Source of the DNA: Micromonospora sp. NBC_00421
GTDB lineage: Bacteria > Actinomycetota > Actinomycetes > Mycobacteriales > Micromonosporaceae
Length of the DNA stretch: 64,000 nt
Direction: 5' to 3'
Assembly: GCF_036017915.1 (NCBI RefSeq)
Contig: NZ_CP107929.1
Span: forward strand, 6,933,001 to 6,997,000
The position numbers and the translations under genes are program-made. Each line of letters opens with the position of its first letter. The first letter of the stretch is position 1. Below, one piece after another: positions 8,308 through 18,500 of the stretch. Under the pieces are notes generated by a model that saw only the letters and a list, made by a program, of their open reading frames with translations, was not told the DNA's origin and ran no database searches.

Positions 8308-8394
8308 CCCTCGACGGTAGGCGGTCGGCGGCCGGTGCGGCCCCGCCGTCCGGACCGATGGTGGTCAGCTCCCCGGTCGGTCAGCCCCCACCCG

Positions 8395-9516
8395 TCAGCT
8401 CGCGTCGGCCAGCACCGCGCGGGTCTGCCGGGCGATCTCCCGCTCCTCGTCGGTGCCGACCACGCAGATGCTCACCTCCGCGCCGGCCGGGGAGATCACC
8501 CGGTCCCCGGTGCCGGCGTTGCGCTCCGGGTCGACGGCGATGCCGAGCCGGTCCAGCCCGGCCAGGGCGGCGGCCCGCACCTCGGGGGAGTGCTCGCCCA
8601 CCCCGGCGGTGAAGGTGACCGCGTCCACCCGGCCCAGCAGTGCGTAGTACGCCCCGACGTAGCCGGTGATCCGCCGGCAGTAGACGTCGAAGGCGAGGAT
8701 GGCGGCCGGGTCGGCAGCGGCCCGGCGGGACAGCACCTCCCGCATGTCGTTGGCCCCGGTCAGCCCGAGCAGCCCGCTGCGGTGGTTGAGCAGGTCGTCG
8801 ATCTCGTCGACGCTCAGCCCGCCTTCGCGGCGCAGGTGGAAGATGACGGTCGGGTCGAGGTCACCGCTGCGGGTGCCCATCACCAGCCCTTCGAGCGGGG
8901 ACATCCCCATCGAGGTGGCCACGCTGCGTCCGCCGTCCACGGCGCAGGCGCTCGCCCCGTTGCCCAGGTGCAGGCTGATCGTGCGCAGCCGGTCGTACGG
9001 CCGGTCCAGCAGCTCGGCGGTGCGCTTCGACACGTACGCGTGGGAGGTGCCGTGGAAGCCGTACCGGCGGATGTCGTGGCGGCGGGCGGTGGCCAGGTCG
9101 ATGGCGTAGGTGGCGGCGGCCTCGGGCAGGGTGTGGTGGAACGCGGTGTCGAAGACCGCCACCTGGGCGACGTCCGGCAGCAGCTCCCGGGTGACCTCGA
9201 TGCCGGCCAGGTTGGCCGGGTTGTGCAGCGGGGCCAGCGGCACCAGCTCCTCGATCGCGGCGAAGACCGCGTCGTCGATCCGGACCGGGGCGCTGAACCG
9301 TCGGCCGCCGTGCACCACCCGGTGCCCGACGGCGGTCAACCCGGTCAGGTCGAGCCGACCCAGGATGTCCCGGACGGCGGTGGCGTGGTCGGCCGGTCCG
9401 CCGCCCGGCTCGCCGACCCGCTCGACGGTGCCGGAGTCGACCGTCGACTCCCCGTCGTAGAGCCGGTACTTCACCGACGACGACCCGCAGTTGAGTACCA
9501 GCACCCGGTCGGTCAC
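8395..9516 (-). CDS. ackA: Acetate kinase
   Basis: A 373-residue ASKHA-fold kinase converting acetyl phosphate and ADP to acetate and ATP. Diagnostic motifs: VLNCGSSSVKYRLYD at the N-terminus, GHRVVHGG, FDTAFHHTLPEAAATYAI, RYGFHGTSHAYV, HLGNGASACAV, and GMSPLEGLVMGTRSGDLDP. It is somewhat shorter than the roughly 400 residues of typical AckA, through small surface deletions. The GTG start at 9516 overlaps the pta stop as GTGA and is preceded by GGAGGAGGG, so translation is coupled. Together with pta it forms the reversible acetyl-CoA - acetyl-P - acetate route used for overflow and acetate assimilation. Confidence 0.96.
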   Translation of the reverse strand: MTDRVLVLNCGSSSVKYRLYDGESTVDSGTVERVGEPGGGPADHATAVRDILGRLDLTGLTAVGHRVVHGGRRFSAPVRIDDAVFAAIEELVPLAPLHNPANLAGIEVTRELLPDVAQVAVFDTAFHHTLPEAAATYAIDLATARRHDIRRYGFHGTSHAYVSKRTAELLDRPYDRLRTISLHLGNGASACAVDGGRSVATSMGMSPLEGLVMGTRSGDLDPTVIFHLRREGGLSVDEIDDLLNHRSGLLGLTGANDMREVLSRRAAADPAAILAFDVYCRRITGYVGAYYALLGRVDAVTFTAGVGEHSPEVRAAALAGLDRLGIAVDPERNAGTGDRVISPAGAEVSICVVGTDEEREIARQTRAVLADAS

Positions 9517-11588
9517 GACCCCTCCTCCGGCGATCCGGCCGCCTGGATGGCGGTGATCGCCACCGTGTTGACGATGTCGGCGACCCTCGCGCCCCGGGAC
9601 AGGTCGTTGACCGGCCGGCGCAGGCCCTGCATCACCGGCCCGACGGCCACCGCCCCCGCCGACCGCTGCACCGCCTTGTAGGTGTTGTTGCCGGTGTTGA
9701 GGTCCGGGAAGACGAACACGGTGGCCCGTCCGGCGACAGTGCTCTGCGGCAGCTTGGTCGCCGCGACCTGCGGGTCGATCGCTGCGTCGTACTGGATCGG
9801 CCCCTCGACCAGCAGGTCGGGCCGGCGCTCGCGGACCAGCCTGGTGGCGGCGGCGACCTTCTCCACGTCGGCCCCCGCGCCGGAGTCCCCGGTCGAGTAG
9901 GACAGCATCGCCACCCGGGGCTCGATGCCGAACCGGGCCGCCGTGTCGGCCGAGGAGATGGCGATGTCGGCGAGCTGGGCGGCGTCCGGGTCGGGGTTGA
10001 CCGCGCAGTCGCCATAGACCAGCACCCGGTCGGCGAGCAGCATGAAGAACACGCTCGACGCCACCGAGACGCCCGGCACGGTACGGATGATCTCGAAGGC
10101 GGGGCGGATGGTGGCGGCCGTGGTGTGGGTGGCCCCGGAGACCATCCCGTCGGCGTGCCCGGTGGCCACCATCATGGTGCCGAAGTAGTTGGGCTGGGCC
10201 ACGATGTCGTACGCCGACTCGACTGTGACGCCCCGGTGGGCGCGCAGTTCCGCGTACCGGGTGGCGAACTCGTCCCGCCAGCCGCTCCCGGCCGGGTCGA
10301 CCACCTCCGCGCCGGTGAGGTCGATGCCCAGCTCCCGGGTGCGGCGGGCCACCTCGTCCGGACGGCCGAGCAGGGTCAGCTCGGCCACTCCCCGGCGGAG
10401 CAGGATCTCGGTCGCCCGCAGGATGCGCTCGTCGGTGCCCTCCGGCAGCACCAGCCGGCGGCGGTCGGCGCGGGCCCGGTCGATCAGGTCGTACTCGAAC
10501 ATCAGCGGGGTGACCCGCTCGGAGCGGCTGACCCGCAGCCGGCGGGCCAGGTCGACGGTGTCCACGTGGCCCTCGAACGCGCCGAGCGCGGCCTCGACCT
10601 TGCGCGGGTTGGCCGGGCCGGGCCGCCCCTCGATGTGGCTGGACGCCTCGACCGTGTCGTAGCTGTCGCTCGTCACCGAGAGCACGGCGAAGCCGGTGTT
10701 GAGCCGCTCGACCAGGCGCATCGCCCGGGGGTCGGGCTGCTCGCCGAGGGTGAGCACCACCCCGGCCAGCGAGACCTGCCCGGCGACGTGCGCGGTGCTC
10801 GCCGCGACCAGCAGGTCGGCCCGGTCACCGGGGGTGATCACCAGCGCCCCCTCGGTCAGGTGGTCGAGCAGGATCGGCACGTGCGCCGCGCCGACCACGT
10901 AGTCGAGCACGTCCCGACCGAGGGCCGCGTCGTCCCCGGCCAGCAGGGTGGCGTCGAGGGCCGCCGCCACCTCGGCCACCGTCGGCGCCGACACGCTCGG
11001 CACCTCCGGGATGGCGTACGTGGGGACCGGCAGCTCCGGCAGGGTCAGCGCCCCGGTCACCCGGTTGGCGATCACCGCCAGCACCGTCGCGCCCAGGTCC
11101 ACCAGATCGTGGTACGCCCCCCGCGCCGTGGCCGCGGTCGTCTCCGGTTGCTGCCCGAAGCCGTCCACCACCGGCACCACCACGCTGCCGAACTCGGTGG
11201 CCAGCCGGGCGTTGAAGGCGAGTTCCCGGGGGCCGGCGCCGTCCCCGCCGTCGGCGAAGTCGCTGCCCACCACGACGACCGCCGGGCAGCGTCGTTCCAC
11301 CGCCCGATACCGCTCGACGATCCGGGAGATCAGCTCCTCCCGCCGCCCGTCGGCGACCAGGGCCGCCGCCTCCGCGTACGTGGTGCCGGTCAGGTCGGCC
11401 TCGGGCAGGTCGATCCGGTAGCGGTCGTGCAGCAGGGCGAGGATCGGGTCGGGGCCGGCGTCGGAGACCAGCGGCCGGAACACGCCGATCCGCTCGACCT
11501 GCCGGGAGAGGAGTTCCGCGAGGCCGAGGGCGATGGTCGACTTACCCCCGCCGGACCCCACGCTGGTCAGGTAGACGCTGCGGGCCAC
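9513..11588 (-). CDS. pta: Phosphate acetyltransferase, long three-domain form
   Basis: A 691-residue enzyme that exchanges CoA for phosphate on acetyl-CoA. Domain order: an N-terminal BioD-like P-loop domain with SVGSGGGKSTIALGLAELL (about residues 9-27), a central DRTGG-type regulatory domain (about 215-335), and the catalytic PTA_PTB domain from about 370, with VLPEGTDERIL, VSGATHTTAATIRPAFEII, ALLSYST-like AMLSYSTGDSGAG and VFPDLNTGNNTYKAVQ. This is the class II form, which is generally allosterically controlled through the N-terminal half. It is the first gene of the pta-ackA operon and is divergent from the gene at 11744. Confidence 0.95.
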   Translation of the reverse strand: MARSVYLTSVGSGGGKSTIALGLAELLSRQVERIGVFRPLVSDAGPDPILALLHDRYRIDLPEADLTGTTYAEAAALVADGRREELISRIVERYRAVERRCPAVVVVGSDFADGGDGAGPRELAFNARLATEFGSVVVPVVDGFGQQPETTAATARGAYHDLVDLGATVLAVIANRVTGALTLPELPVPTYAIPEVPSVSAPTVAEVAAALDATLLAGDDAALGRDVLDYVVGAAHVPILLDHLTEGALVITPGDRADLLVAASTAHVAGQVSLAGVVLTLGEQPDPRAMRLVERLNTGFAVLSVTSDSYDTVEASSHIEGRPGPANPRKVEAALGAFEGHVDTVDLARRLRVSRSERVTPLMFEYDLIDRARADRRRLVLPEGTDERILRATEILLRRGVAELTLLGRPDEVARRTRELGIDLTGAEVVDPAGSGWRDEFATRYAELRAHRGVTVESAYDIVAQPNYFGTMMVATGHADGMVSGATHTTAATIRPAFEIIRTVPGVSVASSVFFMLLADRVLVYGDCAVNPDPDAAQLADIAISSADTAARFGIEPRVAMLSYSTGDSGAGADVEKVAAATRLVRERRPDLLVEGPIQYDAAIDPQVAATKLPQSTVAGRATVFVFPDLNTGNNTYKAVQRSAGAVAVGPVMQGLRRPVNDLSRGARVADIVNTVAITAIQAAGSPEEGS

Positions 11589-11743
11589 GCCACCACCCTA
11601 GGAGATCATGTCGTCCGCCGCCCGGGACCTTCGCCCCGAACCGCTACCTCCGACGGCGCGGGTCGGCGTCGAGGATGCGATCAGAGTCTCATTCGTGGGA
11701 CGCACTGGGAGCTGAGCGATCCTCGTGCCTAGACTCGCATCCC

Positions 11744-12553
11744 ATGACTGCCGACCGCCTGAGCAGCAATAACGTGCCGAACCGGAGATCGATGCCGGTG
11801 GGTGCAATCGGCGGTCGGTCGACTGTTGGTCCAAAGTGTATCGATCCCGTGACGAATTTCGATGGGCCCACCGAGATTCAGCCGAGGGCGGCCCACCCGG
11901 TGGTGCGACGCCGGACCGCCGGCATCCCCGTCGGCTCGGCCACCCCGATCAGACCGGCCGCCCCGACCGACGGGCCGACCGTGGTGATCAGCCCGGCCGA
12001 CGGTCCCACCGCGCTGATCGCCGCGGTGCCCGAGCTGACCCCGGTCTTCGTCGACCCCAGCGGCAGACGCCACTCCCGGCTGCGCTGGCTCGCGTACACC
12101 CTCGGGCTGGTGGGTCTGGTCTACACCGGGCTGGTGGGGGTCAGCTTCGCGGGCGGCATCGAGCCGCACACGGTCCTCCCTTTCGTGGACGAGGTCGAGC
12201 AGCCCGAGCGGTCGTCGTCGCCGCAGGCCGAGGCGCTCACCACCACGGCCACCACTCCGGCCGCCGCAGCCGCCGTGCCCACGACGGTCGCCACGCGTAC
12301 GCCGAGGGCGAGCGCGCCCGCCGTCGTCCCGGCCACCCCGTCCCCGGCCGTCTCGCCCACCGCCACCCCCTCGCGGTCGCCCAGCGCCACCCGTTCGCCG
12401 AGCCGCAGCCCGGCGACCTCGTCGACGTCGCCCCGACCGACCCGCACCGTCCCGGAAGCCACCACGCCCGACCCGCCGGACCCGACCGGCGAACCGCCAG
12501 CCCTGCCCGACCTGCTGTCCGGCCGGGTCGACGACGCCCGTGCCGATGGCTGA
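11744..12553 (+). CDS. Single-pass membrane protein with Ser/Thr/Pro-rich exterior (MatA-position protein)
   Basis: A 269-residue protein with a disordered, Pro/Thr-rich cytoplasmic half (1-110), one membrane helix at about 114-137 (WLAYTLGLVGLVYTGLVG), and an external tail of about 130 residues made of Ala, Thr, Ser and Pro runs, a good candidate for wall-spanning or O-glycosylated sequence. It has no catalytic domain. Its stop codon lies inside the first codons of the following deacetylase-glycosyltransferase gene, so the two are coupled. In Streptomyces the bifunctional synthase MatB is preceded by the small partner MatA; the position fits, but homology to MatA cannot be confirmed by eye. 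ATG 11744 is chosen; the in-frame ATG at 11675 lacks a ribosome site. Confidence 0.7.
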   Translation: MTADRLSSNNVPNRRSMPVGAIGGRSTVGPKCIDPVTNFDGPTEIQPRAAHPVVRRRTAGIPVGSATPIRPAAPTDGPTVVISPADGPTALIAAVPELTPVFVDPSGRRHSRLRWLAYTLGLVGLVYTGLVGVSFAGGIEPHTVLPFVDEVEQPERSSSPQAEALTTTATTPAAAAAVPTTVATRTPRASAPAVVPATPSPAVSPTATPSRSPSATRSPSRSPATSSTSPRPTRTVPEATTPDPPDPTGEPPALPDLLSGRVDDARADG

Positions 12554-14732
12554 GCCGGTCGTCCCGCCGACCCGCCGTCGCCTCACCGGGTCGGCCCGGC
12601 GTCGTCGGGCGGTACCGCCGCCGAGCTGGATCCTGCTGAGCACGGTGCTGACCCTGCTGGCCGGCGTGCTGCTCGTCGGCGCGTACGCCAACGCGTCGTT
12701 CGCCCCGGACCGCCGGCAGAGCACCGCCGGGCAACGCGAGGTGCCGACCTCGGTGGTGACCGGTGGGCCGATCATCAGTGCCAGCAGCGAGCTGGTCCGC
12801 TCCTACCGGCTGCCGCCGCGCACCATCGCGTTGACCTTCGACGACGGCCCCGACCCGGTCTGGACCCGCGAGGTGCTGCGGGTCCTGGACACCCACCAGG
12901 TCAAGGGAACGTTCTTCGTGCTGGGCTCGCAGGTGGCCCGGCACCCCCGGATTGCCCGGGACCTGGCCGACGGTGGGCACCAGCTCGGCGTGCACACCTT
13001 CACCCACCCCGACCTTGCCGAGCTGCCGGTGTGGCGGCAACGCCTGGAGTACGCCCAGACCCAGCTCGCCGTGGCGGGCGCGACCGGCCTGCGGACCTCG
13101 CTGGTGCGGTTCCCGTACTCGTCCCACCCGGGTGCGATCGACAACCGGGACTGGCCGGTGGTCACCGCCGCCGGTGACCTGGGCTACCTGACGTTCCTCA
13201 ACGACACCGACAGCCAGGACTGGTCGCTGCCCGGGGTGGACCGGATCATCGAGAACGCCGCCCCGGAGGGCGACTCCGGTGCCGTCACCCTCTGGCACGA
13301 CGCCGGTGGCGACCGGGCGCAGACCGTGGCCGCCCTCGACCGGTTCATCCCGATGATGAAGCAGCGGGGGTACCGGTTCGTCACCGCGACCGAGGGGTTG
13401 AACCTCGCCTTCGCCGCCGCCGGGGCGGACCACCGGGTGGATTCCGCAGGGGTCGCCACCGCCGGGGACCGGTGGCGTGGCCGGATGCTGATCTGGGCGG
13501 TGCAGGGCGCCGACACCATGCTTACCGTGTTCGGGGGGCTCTTCGTCGTCGTCGGTCTGCTCACCGTGGGTCGTACCCTCGCGCTGTTCGTGCTGGCCGG
13601 GCGGCACGCCCGACGCCGCCGGGCCAGGGGCTGGAGCTGGGGGCCACCGGTCACCGCGCCGGTGTCGGTGATCGTCCCGGCGTACAACGAGAAGGAGGGG
13701 ATCGCCGCGGCGGTCCGCTCCCTGGCCGGTGGCGACCACCCCGGCGGGATCGAGGTGGTCGTCGTCGACGACGGCTCCACCGACGGCACCGCGGACATCG
13801 TCGACGCGCTCGGCCTGCCCAACGTCCGGGTCGTCCGCAAACCCAACGGCGGTAAGCCCAGTGCCCTGAACACCGGCCTGGCGCTGGCCCGGCACGACCT
13901 GATCGTGATGGTCGACGGGGACACCGTCTTCGAGCCCGACGCGGTCCGCCGGCTGGTGCAACCCTTCGCCGACCCGCAGGTCGGCGCGGTGGCCGGCAAC
14001 GTCAAGGTCGGCAACCGGCGCAGCCTGATCGCCAAGTGGCAGCACATCGAGTACGTCATCGGCTTCAACCTGGACCGGCGGCTCTACGAGACGCTGCGCT
14101 GCATGTCCACGGTGCCCGGGGCGATCGGCGGGTTCCGGCGGGAGGCGCTGCGCTACGCCGGGGGGATGACCGACGACACCCTGGCCGAGGACACCGACAT
14201 CACCATCGCCCTGGGCCGGGCCGGCTGGAAGGTGGTCTACGAGGAGACCGCCCGCGCCTGGACGGAGGCCCCGGCGACCATCGGGCAGCTCTGGAAGCAG
14301 CGTTACCGGTGGAGCTACGGCACCATGCAGGCGATGTGGAAGCACCGTCGCTCGGTGCTCGACAGGGGCTCGTCCGGCCGGTTCACCAGGCGGTGTCTGT
14401 TCTTCCTCAGCCTCTTCGGGGTGCTGCTGCCACTGCTCGCGCCGGTGATCGACCTGCTGGCCCTGTACGGCCTGTTCTTCCTCGACCGCAAGGCCACGGC
14501 GGTGGCCTGGCTGGTCATGCTCGGCGTGCAGACCGCCACCGCCGTGGTGGCGTTCCGGCTGGACCGGGAGAAGCTGGGGGTGCTGTGGGTCCTGCCTCTC
14601 CAGCAGTTCGTCTACCGGCAGTTGATGTACCTGGTGATGATCCAGGCGGTGGTCACCGCGGTGACCGGTGGCCGGCTGGGCTGGCAGAAGCTCCGCCGCA
14701 CCGGCCTGGAACCCGCCGTCCGCACCGGCTGA
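12546..14732 (+). CDS. matB: Bifunctional polysaccharide deacetylase / family 2 glycosyltransferase (MatB-like)
   Basis: A 728-residue membrane fusion enzyme. Order: TM1 at about 28-49; an external NodB-type deacetylase with TFDDG at 97-101, HTFTH (metal His150 and His154), RFPYSS and TLWHDAG; a membrane segment near 318-342; a cytoplasmic processive GT2 domain with VDDGSTDGT, VMVDGDT (DxD), EDTDITI and QRYRW; then three or four C-terminal helices. This layout fits synthesis of a beta-linked N-acetylhexosamine polymer with deacetylation outside the membrane, as in MatB of Streptomyces, which makes poly-N-acetylglucosamine for mycelial aggregation. ATG 12546 is chosen over GTG 12540; it overlaps the end of the upstream gene. 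The polymer's identity is inference. Confidence 0.85.
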   Translation: MAEPVVPPTRRRLTGSARRRRAVPPPSWILLSTVLTLLAGVLLVGAYANASFAPDRRQSTAGQREVPTSVVTGGPIISASSELVRSYRLPPRTIALTFDDGPDPVWTREVLRVLDTHQVKGTFFVLGSQVARHPRIARDLADGGHQLGVHTFTHPDLAELPVWRQRLEYAQTQLAVAGATGLRTSLVRFPYSSHPGAIDNRDWPVVTAAGDLGYLTFLNDTDSQDWSLPGVDRIIENAAPEGDSGAVTLWHDAGGDRAQTVAALDRFIPMMKQRGYRFVTATEGLNLAFAAAGADHRVDSAGVATAGDRWRGRMLIWAVQGADTMLTVFGGLFVVVGLLTVGRTLALFVLAGRHARRRRARGWSWGPPVTAPVSVIVPAYNEKEGIAAAVRSLAGGDHPGGIEVVVVDDGSTDGTADIVDALGLPNVRVVRKPNGGKPSALNTGLALARHDLIVMVDGDTVFEPDAVRRLVQPFADPQVGAVAGNVKVGNRRSLIAKWQHIEYVIGFNLDRRLYETLRCMSTVPGAIGGFRREALRYAGGMTDDTLAEDTDITIALGRAGWKVVYEETARAWTEAPATIGQLWKQRYRWSYGTMQAMWKHRRSVLDRGSSGRFTRRCLFFLSLFGVLLPLLAPVIDLLALYGLFFLDRKATAVAWLVMLGVQTATAVVAFRLDREKLGVLWVLPLQQFVYRQLMYLVMIQAVVTAVTGGRLGWQKLRRTGLEPAVRTG

Positions 14733-14788
14733 CCCCTCGCCGTCCCGGTCCCCGCCGGCCCGCGTTGACCGGGGTGCGGTGCCGGTCG

Positions 14789-14880
14789 GCGTCGCGGTGT
14801 GGTGCCGGCCCGCGTCGCGGTGCGGTGCCGGCCCGCGTCGCGGTGTGGTGCTGGTCCGCGTCGCGGTGCGGTGTTGGTCC
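14789..14880. repeat. 23-bp tandem repeat, four in-phase copies
   Basis: Four consecutive 23-bp units (14789-14811, 14812-14834, 14835-14857, 14858-14880) share the core GCGTCGCGGTG and end in GGTGCCGGCCC or a variant. They differ at only one to four positions. A degenerate copy (GCGTTGACCGGGG...) precedes at 14762 and another (GCGTTGACGCGC) follows at 14881. Units abut without spacers, so this is a minisatellite, not a CRISPR array. It lies in the 236-bp gap between matB and the DUF6104 gene. Confidence 0.85.
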
Positions 14881-14968
14881 GCGTTGACGCGCTGCGGCTC
14901 GCACGCGCCCTGGCACGACATGGTGCCCGGGGAACGAGGGCCGGGGCGGGCGGATGCCCGCCCCGGGC

Positions 14969-15148
14969 TCAGTCCTCGTCGAGGTCGTCGAGGCGGGCCA
15001 GCCAGGTGGCGAAGCGCTCGATCGGCGTCTCGAACTCGGGGTTGAGGTCGACGAAGTCGCGCAGCCGCTCGCCGAGCCACTCCAGGGTGACCTGCTCGTC
15101 ACCCCGCCGCTGCACCAGTTCCTCGATCCCACGGTCGGTGAAGTACAC
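14969..15148 (-). CDS. DUF6104 family small protein
   Basis: A 59-residue acidic protein, too short to stand out as an open frame but clearly coding: GTG start at 15148 behind a GAGGAGG ribosome site, opening VYFTDRGIEELVQRRGDEQ and continuing with EWLGERLRDFVDLNP and FATWLARLDDLDED. I recognise this as the actinobacterial DUF6104 family, a small conserved protein often found near the alpha-ketoglutarate decarboxylase gene, as here. It is probably helical and cytoplasmic. Its function is unknown. Confidence 0.8.
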   Translation of the reverse strand: MYFTDRGIEELVQRRGDEQVTLEWLGERLRDFVDLNPEFETPIERFATWLARLDDLDED

Positions 15149-15529
15149 CGCGCCTCCTCACTGCTGCGTTCCGTGCCTCGGACCAACTCGGAAAGTGGAC
15201 ATGATCCCTCCCGACCGGGGGCGCTCCGCCACCCGGGTGGCGGACGATCCCACCGGTCACCATGCCCCACTCGCCGCGCCCGCCGCGCAGCGGGTTCAGC
15301 TCTTTTGGGGAGAGTTGTTGTCGCTGGGGCGACAACAACTCTCCCCAAAGCTGCGGTGCGGCGTGGCCATGGCGTGGAGCGGTGCGGTGCGGTGCGACGT
15401 GGTGGGCGTGGTGCGGTGCGGCGTGGTGCGACGTGGCGTGGCGAGGTGCGGGGCGGGCCGCGACATGGGACGGCCCGCGCCCCTGGAGGGGGCGCGGGCC
15501 GGGGTGGTACCGGGTCGGGGCTGGTGCGG
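15149..15529. other. Intergenic region with a long hairpin and GGTGC-rich low-complexity DNA
   Basis: The 381 bp between the DUF6104 start and the kgd stop contain no supportable gene. They hold the DUF6104 promoter, the 20-bp-stem palindrome at 15304-15349, and, from about 15352 to 15450, a strongly skewed run of GCGGTGC/GACGTGG words (for example GTGCGACGTGG occurs twice) related in composition to the 23-bp repeat on the other side of the gene. Confidence 0.6.
15304..15349. repeat. Long perfect palindrome, family A copy 1
   Basis: The left arm TTTGGGGAGAGTTGTTGTCG (15304-15323) is exactly complementary to 15330-15349 around a 6-nt loop CTGGGG. It lies about 180 bp downstream of the kgd stop. 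The right arm recurs almost unchanged at 47626-47647, so this is a dispersed element and not just a terminator. There is no U-tract on either strand. Confidence 0.85.
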
Positions 15530-18500
15530 TCAGGGGCGGGGGAGGGCGGTGTCGATCAGCCCGGCCTGCTCCACCTCGTGCATCTTCGCCGAGCCGACCG
15601 CCGGGGCGGCGGCGGCGGGGCGGGAGATGCGGCGCAGCCGGACGTCGGCCAGGTGCTCCAGCAGGTTGAGCGCGACGAAGCTCCACGCCCCCTGGTTGGC
15701 CGGCTCCTCCTGCACCCAGGCGAAGTCCTCCGCGTTGGGGTACGCCGCGAGCGCCGCCCGGATCTCCTCCACCGGCAGCGGGTAGAGCTGCTCGATCCGG
15801 ATGATCGCGGTGTCGGTGACACCCCGCTCGGCGCGGGCGGAGAACAGGTCGTAGTAGATCTTGCCCGAGCAGAGCAGCACCCGCTTGACCTGCTCAGGCG
15901 CGGGTGCGGCGGTGTCGGCCAGCACCGGGGCGAAGGTGCCTGTGGTGAAGTCCTCCACCGGGCTGACGCAGAGCTTGTGCCGCAGCAGCGACTTCGGCGT
16001 GAACACCACGAGCGGCTTGCGCTTCGGCGACAGGGCCTGGCGACGCAGCAGGTGGAAGTAGTTCGCCGGGGTGGTCGGGATGGCCACCCGCATGTTGTCC
16101 TCGGCACACATCTGCAGGAACCGCTCCGGGCGGCCGGAGGTGTGGTCCGGGCCCTGCCCCTCGTGGCCGTGCGGCAGCAGCAGGGTGACCGCGGAGCGCT
16201 GACCCCACTTCACCTCGCCGGAGGAGATGAACTCGTCGATCACCGACTGGGCGCCGTTGACGAAGTCACCGAACTGGGCCTCCCAGCAGACCAGCGCGTT
16301 GACGTTCTCCACCGAGTAGCCGTACTCGAAGCCCATCGCGGCGTACTCGCTCAGCAGCGAGTCGTGCACGAAGAACCGGGACCGCTCGCCGTCGGCGGTG
16401 AGCGTCTTGAGCGGCAGGTAGTCCTCGCCGGTCTTGGCGTCGACCACCGAGGCGTGCCGCTGGACGAAGGTGCCCCGGCGGGAGTCCTGGCCGGCGAGCC
16501 GGACGGTGACCCCGTCGTGCAGCAGCGAGCCGAAGGCGATGATCTCGCCGTACCCCCAGTCGATGTTGCCCTCGACGGACATCTTGGCCCGCCGGTCGAG
16601 CAACTGCTGGATCCGCTTGTGCGGGGTGAAGCCCTCGGGGAGGTTGACGTGCGCCTCGCCTACCGCCTTGACCACGGCGGCGTCGGTGGCGGTCTCCACC
16701 TGCGGCTCCGGCTCGTCCTCGCGGCGCGGTCGGGTGGCCTGGCGGGGGGTGGTGGCGGCATCCCGGGTGGCCTTGAAGACCCGCTCCAGCTGCGACTGGT
16801 AGTCGCGTAGCAGCTCCTCGGCGTCCTCGACGGTGATGTCGCCCCGGCCGATCAGCTCCTCGGTGTAGAGCTTGCGGACCGAGCGCTTCGAGTCGATGAT
16901 CTTGTACATCTGCGGGTTGGACATCGAGGGGTCGTCGCCCTCGTTGTGCCCGCGCCGGCGGTAGCAGACCATGTCGATCACGACGTCCTTGTTGAACGCC
17001 TGCCGGTACTCGAAGGCCAGCCGGGCGACCCGGACCACGGTCTCCGGGTCGTCGCCGTTGACGTGGAAGATCGGCGCCTGGATCATCCGGGCCACGTCGG
17101 TGCTGTAGAGGCTGGACCGGCTGTACTCCGGGGCGGTGGTGAAGCCGACCTGGTTGTTGACCACCACGTGCACGGTGCCGCCGGTGCGGTAGCCGCGCAG
17201 CTGGGACAGGTTGAGCGTCTCGGCGACCACGCCCTGCCCGGCGAAGGCGGCGTCACCGTGCACCGCCAGCGGCAGCACGGTGTAGCCCTCCAGCTTGAGG
17301 TCGATCCGGTCCTGCTTGGCCCGGACGATGCCCTCCAGCACCGGGTCCACGGCCTCCAGGTGCGACGGGTTCGCCACCACCGAGACCTTGACCGAGTGGT
17401 CGCCGTCCGGGGTGGTGAACTTGCCGTTCTGCCCCAGGTGGTACTTCACGTCGCCGGAGCCCTGGGTGGAGCGCGGGTCGAGGTGACCCTCGAACTCCGA
17501 GAAGATCTTCTCGTACGGCTTGCCGACGATGTTGGCCAGCACGTTGAGCCGGCCCCGGTGCGCCATGCCGATGACGACCTCGTCCAGCCCGTCCTCGGCG
17601 GACGCCTCCAGCACCTCGCCGAGCAGCGGGATCAGCGACTCGCCGCCCTCCAGCGAGAACCGCTTCTGGCCGACGTACTTGGTCTGCAGGAAGGTCTCGA
17701 ACGCCTCGGCGGCGTTGAGCCGGTTGAGCACGTGCTTCTGCTCGTCGGCGGCCGGCTTCTCGTAGCGGCGCTCGATCCGCTCCTGGATCCAGCGGCGCTC
17801 CTCCGGGTCCTGGATGTGCATGTACTCGATGCCGAGCCGCCGGCAGTACGAGTCGCGCAGCACCCCGAGGATCTCGCGCAGCTTCATCCGCTGCTTGCCG
17901 GCGAAGCCGTTGACCGGGAAGGTGCGGTCCAGGTCCCACAGGGTCAGCCCGTGCTGGAGGACGTCCAGGTCGGGGTGCTTGCGGATGGCGAACTCGAGCG
18001 GGTCGGTGTCGGCCATCAGGTGGCCCCGGACCCGGTAGGCGTGGATCAGCTCGTGCACCCGGGCGGTCTTGTTGATCTGCCCTTCGGAGTCGACGGCCAC
18101 GTCCCGCACCCAGCGCACCGGCTCGTACGGGATGCGCAGCGAGGTGAAGATCTGGTCGTAGAAGCCGCGCTCGCCGAGCATCAGCTCGTGCATCACCTTG
18201 AGGAACTCGCCGGACTGCGCGCCCTGGATGATCCGGTGGTCGTAGGTGCTGGTCAGCGTGATGATCTTGCTGACCGCCAGCTCGGCCAGGGTCGCCTCGC
18301 TCATCCCCTGATACGGCGCGGGGTACTCCATCGCGCCGACCCCGATGATCGCGCTCTGCCCCTGCATCAGCCGGGGGATCGAGTGCACCGTGCCGATGCC
18401 GCCCGGGTTGGTCAGCGAGATCGTCGTACCGGCGTAGTCCTCCATGGTCAGCTCGTTGCGGCGGGCCCGCCGGACCACGTCCTCGTACGCCTGCCAGAAC

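Noticed and set aside
7030..9681. An 883-codon open frame on the plus strand
   Set aside because: It is antisense to the two lipoprotein esterases and ackA, has low-complexity Gly/Arg/Pro/Val composition and no family motif; a by-product of high GC content.
14789..14880. CRISPR array
   Set aside because: The 23-bp units abut without spacers, and there is no cas gene.
12237..15080. A 947-codon open frame on the minus strand
   Set aside because: Antisense to matB and the repeat region; the repetitive peptide at its start is only the 23-bp repeat read backwards.
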